A stretch of 64,000 nt of DNA. It comes from Nemertoderma westbladi. Lineage: Eukaryota; Xenacoelomorpha; Nemertodermatida; Nemertodermatidae. The position numbers and the translations under genes were made by a program. This document shows positions 57,045-64,000 of this stretch, one piece after another. How positions within the stretch are numbered: the first letter of the stretch is position 1; each line of letters starts with the position of its first letter. The notes beneath the pieces are model-generated. The model saw nothing but the letters and a program-made list of their open reading frames with translations, made no database searches and had not been told where the DNA came from. The DNA lies in assembly GCA_032718475.1 (NCBI GenBank), contig JAUCBJ010006418.1, forward strand, positions 1 to 64,000. Reading direction: 5' to 3'.

Positions 57045-58217
57045 AAGATAAATAATATTACAAAATAAGGAAACTTTTGAGAAATATTCACTGAAATACT
57101 ATAATTACAACTATTTACTTCATGGAAATGAGTACATAAATAAATGTACTGAGAAAACATCAGAACATAGGCGCGTGAGCATTAATGGATTAAAGTTAAT
57201 TGGACCGCGGCGCGCTGGGGGTGAATTGTTATATGCTGGTACAAATATTGCTACACACCTCCCCTCCCCACCCGCCCCCCCCCACCCCCCGCGAAAAAAA
57301 TTTAATAAAAAAGCGCTAACATAAATACAGTATACTGTATTTAAAAGTGCTTCAGTCTGTCAGTGCTCTCAATGCTTACATTTTCCTGGTTACTAAATAC
57401 AATATACTTATTACATTTACAAAAAGAAAGTGCAGAAGTGGCAAATGAAGCATTAACTATAAATTATCTACCTGCATTACAATGTATCAATGGGACAAAA
57501 AACTAATAACTTTTTTTCACTACCCCTATTCTCTCCAGTTCAGATAATTTTCACCAAACGGCAGTACGGTGATCTGGTTATACCTCGAGAATAATAAAAA
57601 AGTATTTTTTTCCCATGTAATAAATAATTATAAAGGGTTAACAATTATCATATGTTAACCATTTAAATAATTAATTAATCAAGAAACAAGTCACTCAACT
57701 TTAGGAAAGAAATCTATACTGATATAGATTGGCAATGTAAGCCAATAATATGAGCTCAAGTACTGCAATACTGGCCAGCTGGCTGCTGTAGTGTGCAGCG
57801 CATTGAACTAAGCTACAGTAAGACTATACAGCTATTGAGATACTTTCCTAAATGCCAGCTAAACAGAAACAAGGCACCAGGGACTATCCCATTGGCTCTG
57901 GGCACTGGGCAGACTTGCTTGGAAACACATATCCATACCAAACAGCCTATATATAGCCTTGCAGTTGGAGGGTGTGGGGGGGGGGGGGGGGTAAGCTTAT
58001 TGCTTAGGAGCCAATTATTGTCTATGGTTTGAACTGAGGGTTTGCGTTGACTCACTGGCCCATAGGTATGTATAGTAGTAGACTGTGGGTCGGGTGCCCC
58101 GCCGACGGTGGCTCTGCTTATTGGTTGCTCTCGGTTATACTTGAATGGATCTATCTGTAAGGCAATAAATTGTTATACACAGTAAGTAATAGTGTGGGCT
58201 TGCATGGGCTCTGCTTT
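57045..58217. other. Non-coding left part of the hAT 5' region
   Basis: Upstream of the transposase on its strand. Includes C-rich runs near 57260-57295 and a 16-nt poly(G) at 57976-57991. No gene. Confidence 0.45.
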
Positions 58218-59455
58218 GGGTAACAGACGTTTCGGTCTAAGACGTTTTGGCCTAGGACGTTTCGGCCCAATGAATGAAATACAAGATTTGCATGTCGGAC
58301 GTTTTGGCCCAAAGATTCACTTTACTCCCTTAAATAAGCTACAGTATTAATAATGAGTTATTCAATATATTTGCTTTGTAGTTGTTACGTTCGTTACAAG
58401 AGGAGTTGTCAGTAGGAACTGCTCCACCTGTTTGAAAGTCGTCAAGATCGAAGTTCTACATTATATTTATAAATAATAACTAATGTAATATTATTATTAC
58501 TATTTATTTATATAAATTTACACCATACTGTAACTTAGAACAAATATAACATGCTGACAAATTAAGTTTAGTATTATGATGATGGGTTTTCCCCCATAAA
58601 AAAAACATACGTATTTTAAAATGTGTGTCAATAAATAAAGTACATTAAAATACACGGAATTAAAATTATTACTGTATTTTAATATTGGTCTTAAAAATAT
58701 AATAGATTATAAATATTCCATTAAAGGAGCATTGCTAATAATTATGAGACAGGCTGGATGTCATATGGAATGAGAGAAAATATATGCGTATTAAATTTAA
58801 ATTTAGATGAAATGTATGCGCATTGAAAGGACCAGAGTGGATGTGAAGTGAAATAAAATATGTATTAATAAAAGCATTATACGTCGTTATCTATGGGTAT
58901 AAATCAAAATCATCTATCATCGAAGATGAGAGTTATTGTTTCAACAGATCATTAAGACATAGCTGCAATACACTGTCCAGCTACAAGAATTATCAATTGA
59001 GTAATGTTTAAAATTAATGAAGTATCTCCAAAATATATCGATCAAACGAGATTTAAGCCCTAAATGGTTCGTGAAATTGATTCACTTTGGTAGAACTATT
59101 AGCAATGTGGTACTGGAGACCAATAGATTAGTTCTGACTTGCTTTTTTCGGCCGCATAACATAATAGATGGCGAATTGTCTATGGAACCAGAGCACCACT
59201 TCCCTAATGTTTATTTTATTTTGAAATAAAAGTAAATTAAATAGCCATTTCATGAAAGATATTTTATTAAGTGATTGTATGTTAGTGTGAAATAATTATA
59301 ATTTAAATGAATAATTATTATCATATCAAACAAGTTAGCCTTTTCATTCAGTTACAGTCATGGGCCGAAACGTCCGGGCCGAATCGTCCGGGCCGAAATG
59401 TCCGGGCCGAAACGTCCTGGACCGAAACGTCCTAGGCCGAAACGTCTGTATACCC
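58218..59455. mobile_element. 1.24-kb nested element with iterated GACGTTTCGGCC termini
   Basis: Ends are inverted: GGGTAACAGACGTTTCGG on the left and CCGAAACGTCTGTATACCC on the right. They are flanked by an 8-bp duplication TCTGCTTT (58210-58217 and 59456-59463). Inside each end a GGACGTTTCGGCC-like word is iterated (three to four times on the left, about six on the right). The AT-rich interior has no transposase. It is inserted in the hAT. Confidence 0.8.
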
Positions 59456-60548
59456 TCTGCTTTCTGGCCTTCTTGCTATGTTGGGAAAAATATTATTTGT
59501 TCATCAGGGTCAAAAATTTTAATATTGTATATCTGTAAAATAATTTCTTAAACTTTTTTTCTAACTTACGGGCCCCTTCCAACTTACGGGCCCCCGGCAG
59601 CTGCCCCCCCCCCCCCCCCCCCATAATCCGCCCTGACTACTTTACAAAAATTCAATTAAAAAATAACCAGACAAATACATTGTGGAATAAACTATTTCAT
59701 ATATAAGCCTACACAACAGCCATGCCATGGATAGTATTTATGTTATTATACAATACATGTATCTGTCATTTACCTGAGATAGCAATACAACATTTATAGT
59801 AGAGTCAATAGGAATTGGAATACAGGAAGGATGGTGGGATGTGGGATTTAAAGAATGCTGTCTGGGCTGGAATAGCAATACTGGTTGCCTATTACAATTC
59901 CTCTCTGGTTAGTCTACACTCTACAGCTCCCTAGTCTACAGTCCACAGTCTACAGTCCACAACTCCCAGCCAGCTAGCTCCACACCAGCAGAGACTTGAC
60001 CAATAATCATTCCCAGCAACTGGCTGCCTTACACACACATCCTTCCATCTATGTACCAGCATGTTGGCCAATAAATGAGTAGTATTTAATGAGAATCAAT
60101 TTTTTATGCCGTTTTAATTACTTTAGATCAATTAAAGACACAATTATTAAAGCAAATCACTTGAACTAATTAAAAACTATAATAGAATGGAGTATGCGGA
60201 TTACATCTGTATAATTTTTAAGTATAATTATTGAAGTCTTATACTGTAAAACAATTAATTTCCTTTAACAGGCAGGTTGAAAGTGCTGTTTTTACCGTAA
60301 TCAATTTAATTAACTAATTAACTGCTATTATCTTAGCTTCTCGAAGGCCACACGAAAATTCAATTTCTCAACTTTTGCCAAACAACATGTGTACCAAGTT
60401 TGGATAGATTTCATCGAAGATTGGCCGAGTTAATAACGTTTAAAATTGAACAAGAACGACAGAACGACAGGTTGATTAATGGTACCACTACGCTAAGGCT
60501 CACTCACTTCGTGGCTCGCCCCACATTGATTTAATATTATTTCAATAC

Positions 60549-60848
60549 TACTACTACTACTACTAGGATCGGCATGCTGCATTGCAGCTGCATTTTTAAG
60601 AATGCTGTGCCGGCTTGTCAACAAAATTGCACCGCCACAACTCCCTATCACCCATGACATTTGCTAGATCATCCGCATCTTTAAGGCCAGTGTCCTTTAA
60701 GATGCGTCTCAAGAAAGTCATGGGCTGTCCACCATGCTTATTCACTCCATGAGGCTGCCAAAGTACAAGATTATGCACTGGCTGGTCCTCACGGCGAAAG
60801 CAATGTCCTGCAAATAAAAATTAATTTTAATAATAAAAATTAATAAAA
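60549..60848 (-). mobile_element. LINE 3'-end insertion with 13-bp target duplication
   Basis: Flanked by ATTATTTCAATAC at 60536-60548 and 60849-60861. The minus-strand LINE tail (peptide HGVNKHGGQPMTF, RELWR) ends in (TAG)n rather than poly(A) at the 60549 side. It splits the junction between palindrome segments A' and C'. It is a 5'-truncated retrotransposition product. Confidence 0.88.
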
Positions 60849-61500
60849 ATTATTTCAATACCCATATTACTACATCGGCATACGATGCGTTGGCGTTGTA
60901 TCACACATCTCCACATAGATGTATCTGCAGTTACTCGCACAGTTTCGAAACTTCGCATAGTTATAACTGTATAAAGATCGTCAGACTGCGTTTAGGAAAA
61001 ATATTTTATAACAATACAGGACAAGCGACGAGCGCAACGAGGCATATAATGAAGACGAGTACTGTGTTGACTATATTATTATATAAACCACCTGGCTTCA
61101 CATATTGATCGCATCCCTAGTTATTATTATTATAAAGATCGTCCTAGCCTGCGTTTAAGAAATATATTTAAATACAAAACAGGACGAACGCAACGAGGCT
61201 TATAATGAAAACGAGTACTGCGTTTATTATATTCCTATAAACCACCTGGCTTTGCATATTGAACGTGCGATTGGAAATAAGTTCGTCTTCCGTGGGTGGT
61301 AGATGTCGCGGTTATGTATTGGTGGTTGGGAAGGGTGGGGGGGGGGGGGGGGGATTAAAAGGGGTGAACACGTACTGTCCCCCTTTCTTTGATTGATTGG
61401 TGGTGTGGGTAAATTTCTCAAAACCTGATTTTGTGATACAGTCGCTCAATTTTAATTTGTATCTCATAACTGGGCCTCGTGCTGCGCGATGGCCCCACGA

Positions 61501-62044
61501 ACGTGTTTAGTATTGCAAATATGAAATGAAATAACCCATGTGAAAAATACCAGACTTTCTGCCGTTATATTCCACTTTGCAGTTACCCCCATGTGAAGAA
61601 TATCAGGTTTTCACCAAAAACACAGGTTACAGAAGGGCTGAATCTAACAAAACAATAAACGAATTAGTATATGACGTACAGGTCAGGTCAGGTCATGTGT
61701 TAGGTCAGGTCAGGTATTCTAGGTCATTGATCAAGAAAACTTGCCACCTCCATGCAGCATAAAGGAGTTGCCACCTGTAGCTGCATAGACCCTCTTACTA
61801 GGGCAAATCTGGTCCTGTAACTAGGACCCCCTTCGTTCTGGGATAAGGACGCCCTTGGTCCTGGATTAAGGACCCATATACTTGGCTGCAGGGGTATATG
61901 GTGGGTCATGTACGCCAGAGTAGATATGGGTGATGGGCCTCATATCTGACTCCATTGCGACACCCACCCTGTGGAATGGCAAACCAGGGTGTGGTATTTG
62001 CCCCGAGAGCTGACTCGGCAAAAAAGCACCCCCCAACCCCCACT
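61501..62044 (+). mobile_element. 5' leader of the LINE at the window end
   Basis: Non-coding sequence leading to the LINE reading frame. It includes iterated AGGTC (AGGTCAGGTCAGGTCA near 61680-61720, nuclear-receptor half-site-like) and a GGTCCT/AGGACC-rich patch (61810-61870). The exact 5' end of the element was not found; palindrome segment C' ends near 61500. Confidence 0.5.
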
Positions 62045-64000
62045 ATGGATTACATTAGCAATGCGGAGGTCCGGCCACTAGAGGCCAGTGGAATTACCGG
62101 ACACAATCGGCCTCACAGGCGTCAGTTAACTCCTGACCGGCTGCCTGTCTCACCCCCTACTGGAGAGAGAGCAGCCTACAATTCTTTGAGTCCCTTTCCT
62201 GATGACCTTTCTGGCCCAAACCCTGGGTCACCAGGGAGGCCAGATTGTGATGGGGAGAGGGATTCTGGAGTTGGAGGCTACTCTCATGTTCCACCCCGAC
62301 CAACAAAGCCATTGGTGAATCTGAGGCAAGTCACTAGACTAGCCTCAGTAAACACCCTAACACTCGGGTCCCCAATGCGACAAGGTGAGCTGACTGCCTT
62401 GGCAGATAAGCTTTCTCTTAGCGCAGTGGGTGTTCAAGAGCACCGAATGCAGACTGGACAGACTGATGAGGTTCTGATTAAGGACATGGGGGGCGGTTGG
62501 CGACTCGCCCTCGCGTCAGCAGATGATAGTGGCAATGGTGGAATTGGTCTATTGATGAATCCAACTGCACATGCAGCATTGGACAAAATAGACCAAATCT
62601 CTAACCGCATCATCCGTTGCCACTTCTCATGTTCTGGAAGACTGGCTAAGAAGTTTCCTAAGGTGGTTCTGATTGTGTGCTACTCTCCAACTAGTGTTGC
62701 CCCTGTAGAGGAGGTGGAAAATTTCTACCACAATCTACAAGCAGCAACTGATGGAGTGGATCAGCATGCATTCTTAACATTCCTGGGAGACTTTAATGCA
62801 AGTCTGCATCAATCACCTACATCGCCCTGGGTCTATAGCAATAGTGTTAACCGAAATTCTGTCCATCTTCAGGATTTTATCTCTGGAAATGGATTGTTTT
62901 CGGCTGGAACCCAGTTCAAGAAGCGAACTGGAAAGCTATGGACTCATAGTGGACCCAGTGGTCACAAGTCCCAGATAGACCATATTCTGTTTCGTAGGAA
63001 ATACAGGAGCTCTATACAAGACTGTAATGCATTTACACTTCGACCCTTCTCCAGTGATCACCGCCTTATTGTGGCCAAGGTAAGACTTAGTCTGCGTGCT
63101 AGCAGAACAACGAAATCTGCCTTGCCACGGCATGACTGGTCCTCTCTGTTGCAACAGCCAAGTGTGAGATCCAGCTTCACACTACAGCTGAGCAACAGGT
63201 ATGAGGCTCTTGCCTCTGAGGCGGCAAATCACTGTGAGGGCTATACTGCCTTTACAGAAGCAGTTAAGTTAGCAGCTGCAGAAACAGTTCCTGTATACCC
63301 TCGAAACAGGAAAAGGGCCCCCTGGACTGACAACAAAATTCAGAAGTGCCGAAATGACCTTCATAAGGCGCAGAAAGAGTCCCGACTCAAACAGACTACA
63401 GCGGCCAAGAATGCAGTTAAAGCTGCATCTAGGTCCCTGAACAGGCAGTACTCTGTTAATCTACAGGAGCTAATAAACCAACAGGTTGATGCCATCAATG
63501 ATGCTGACGACAGCAGGCAATCATCCCAGGCATGGAAATCGATCAATCTGCTTACTGGGCGGAAAAGCCAACCAACCACCAAGGTTAAGGCTGAATCACC
63601 AGCCGATCGCCTCAATGGTTGGAAAGCCCACTTTGAAAAGCTCCTCAATAATGACAGGGTATTGCCTGATAACTTTATAGAAGTAAAAGTGTCTGAGTCT
63701 GTACTCCCAGATATTCCCATTGGCGATATCTCCTTTGCAGAAGTGAAGGCTGCTGCAAAGAGCATTAAGACCAATCGTGCCAGTGGAGTAGATGGTGTTC
63801 CTCCTGAGGTCTTTAAAATACCTGAGTGTTTAAAGCTCATCTATCCCATCATAGTAGACATGTACCGTACAACAAGAGTCCCACAAGAAATGAAAACAAA
63901 TAAGTTGGTGCCAGTTCCCAAGAAGGGCAACCTAACACTCTATGGTTCTTTTCGGGGAATCTCATTGATCTCGATTGCTGCAAAACTATACAATAGAATT
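62045..64000 (+). CDS. LINE polyprotein: AP endonuclease and start of reverse transcriptase (runs off window)
   Basis: From the ATG at 62045 the frame is open for 652 codons to the window edge with no stop, frameshift or splice signal. After a Pro-rich N-terminal segment comes an APE-type endonuclease: QEHR (catalytic Glu near residue 132), GDFNA (Asp 249, Asn 251), and SSDHRL (Asp 338, His 339). A basic linker follows. Then the first RT blocks appear: RASGVDGVPPEVFK and LVPVPKKG...FRGISL near residues 575-640. This is the layout of APE-encoding non-LTR retrotransposons. The 3' fragments at 4235, 4905 and 60549 are likely tails of this or a close family. It is the only uninterrupted retrotransposon frame in the window and may be intact. 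Confidence 0.9.
   Translation, partial: MDYISNAEVRPLEASGITGHNRPHRRQLTPDRLPVSPPTGERAAYNSLSPFPDDLSGPNPGSPGRPDCDGERDSGVGGYSHVPPRPTKPLVNLRQVTRLASVNTLTLGSPMRQGELTALADKLSLSAVGVQEHRMQTGQTDEVLIKDMGGGWRLALASADDSGNGGIGLLMNPTAHAALDKIDQISNRIIRCHFSCSGRLAKKFPKVVLIVCYSPTSVAPVEEVENFYHNLQAATDGVDQHAFLTFLGDFNASLHQSPTSPWVYSNSVNRNSVHLQDFISGNGLFSAGTQFKKRTGKLWTHSGPSGHKSQIDHILFRRKYRSSIQDCNAFTLRPFSSDHRLIVAKVRLSLRASRTTKSALPRHDWSSLLQQPSVRSSFTLQLSNRYEALASEAANHCEGYTAFTEAVKLAAAETVPVYPRNRKRAPWTDNKIQKCRNDLHKAQKESRLKQTTAAKNAVKAASRSLNRQYSVNLQELINQQVDAINDADDSRQSSQAWKSINLLTGRKSQPTTKVKAESPADRLNGWKAHFEKLLNNDRVLPDNFIEVKVSESVLPDIPIGDISFAEVKAAAKSIKTNRASGVDGVPPEVFKIPECLKLIYPIIVDMYRTTRVPQEMKTNKLVPVPKKGNLTLYGSFRGISLISIAAKLYNRI

Larger units (their letters stand above)
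53144..59635 (-). mobile_element. Complete hAT DNA transposon (6.5 kb)
   Basis: Terminal inverted repeats CAGGGACGGATTATGG (left) and CCATAATCCGCCCTG (right), flanked by a perfect 8-bp duplication ACTACTTT (53136-53143 and 59636-59643). The other palindrome arm keeps the empty site (AAAGTAGT once, 52130-52137). It carries a minus-strand transposase gene, now broken, and poly(C) runs just inside both ends. A 1.24-kb element (58218-59455) is nested within it. Confidence 0.93.
50643..61500. mobile_element. 11-kb interrupted palindrome of nested foldback elements
   Basis: Order A-X-B-C-B'-A'-C'. A (50643-50899) is inverted at A' (60276-60530). B (51633-52215) is inverted at B' (53035-53143 plus 59636-60240, split by the hAT). 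C (52226-53034) is inverted at C' (60849-61500, after a LINE insertion). Matches are near-perfect, for example TACTACATCGGCATACGATG in C' against its complement in C. C contains three tandem copies of a 143-156-bp unit (near 52488, 52644 and 52787) and C' two. X and the hAT are later insertions. Confidence 0.85.

Noticed and set aside
61680-61720. Nuclear receptor response element from AGGTCA copies
   Set aside because: The half-sites overlap as a 5-bp AGGTC iteration inside a LINE leader; spacing does not match direct-repeat elements.

Overview
This is a nuclear genome window from an invertebrate metazoan. It is AT-rich and dense in repeats. It holds a spliced animal chromatin gene (Sfmbt), animal-type single-copy genes, a eukaryotic tRNA, and many LINE, SINE, hAT and foldback elements. 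The phylum cannot be decided from the sequence.

The backbone is one large plus-strand gene, Sfmbt, from about 3.0 to 47.0 kb. It encodes a Polycomb-associated protein with four MBT repeats, a SLED-type domain, an AT-hook-like stretch and a C-terminal SAM domain. I reconstructed 17 coding exons by hand. Every splice phase agrees, giving 4797 nt of continuous reading frame (1598 codons plus stop). The true 5' end probably lies left of the window. The six N-terminal exons (2992-12668) are low-complexity and assigned by strand and phase. The exons from 21204 onward are assigned by strong similarity.

Several genes sit inside Sfmbt introns. RPF2 (Brix-family ribosome biogenesis factor, minus strand, 16.1-17.0 kb), PDCD6/ALG-2 (penta-EF-hand protein, plus strand, 32.4-33.0 kb) and TMEM232 (cilium/flagellum-associated, minus strand, 42.0-44.6 kb) are all intronless, unlike the host gene. 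TMEM232 has a perfect RFX X-box about 180 bp upstream of its ATG. A tRNA-Glu(CTC) lies on the minus strand at 30.05 kb. Two small unassigned genes lie at 24.5 and 25.5 kb; the second resembles a tail-anchored SNARE.

The introns also hold large tandem arrays: 20 bp (2.0-2.8 kb), 27 bp and CpG-dense (10.5-11.9 kb), 14 bp built on the AP-1 site TGAGTCA (17.75-20.85 kb), 18 bp (27.0-29.8 kb), 27 bp (36.6-37.0 kb) and 43 bp (40.8-41.2 kb). Three tandem minus-strand hairpins at 17.6 kb match the histone mRNA 3' stem-loop but have no histone gene. Two foldback elements with long inverted arms lie at 8.0-10.5 and 22.25-23.5 kb.

From 47 to 64 kb the sequence is nearly all mobile DNA. An 11-kb interrupted palindrome (50.6-61.5 kb) carries a TTAA-flanked element in its left arm and a complete 6.5-kb hAT element in its right arm. 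The opposite arm keeps the exact empty site for each. The hAT contains a broken transposase gene and a nested 1.24-kb element. The window ends inside an uninterrupted LINE reading frame (62045 onward) with endonuclease and the start of reverse transcriptase. Sixteen poly(G)/poly(C) runs of 14-25 bp are spread over the window.
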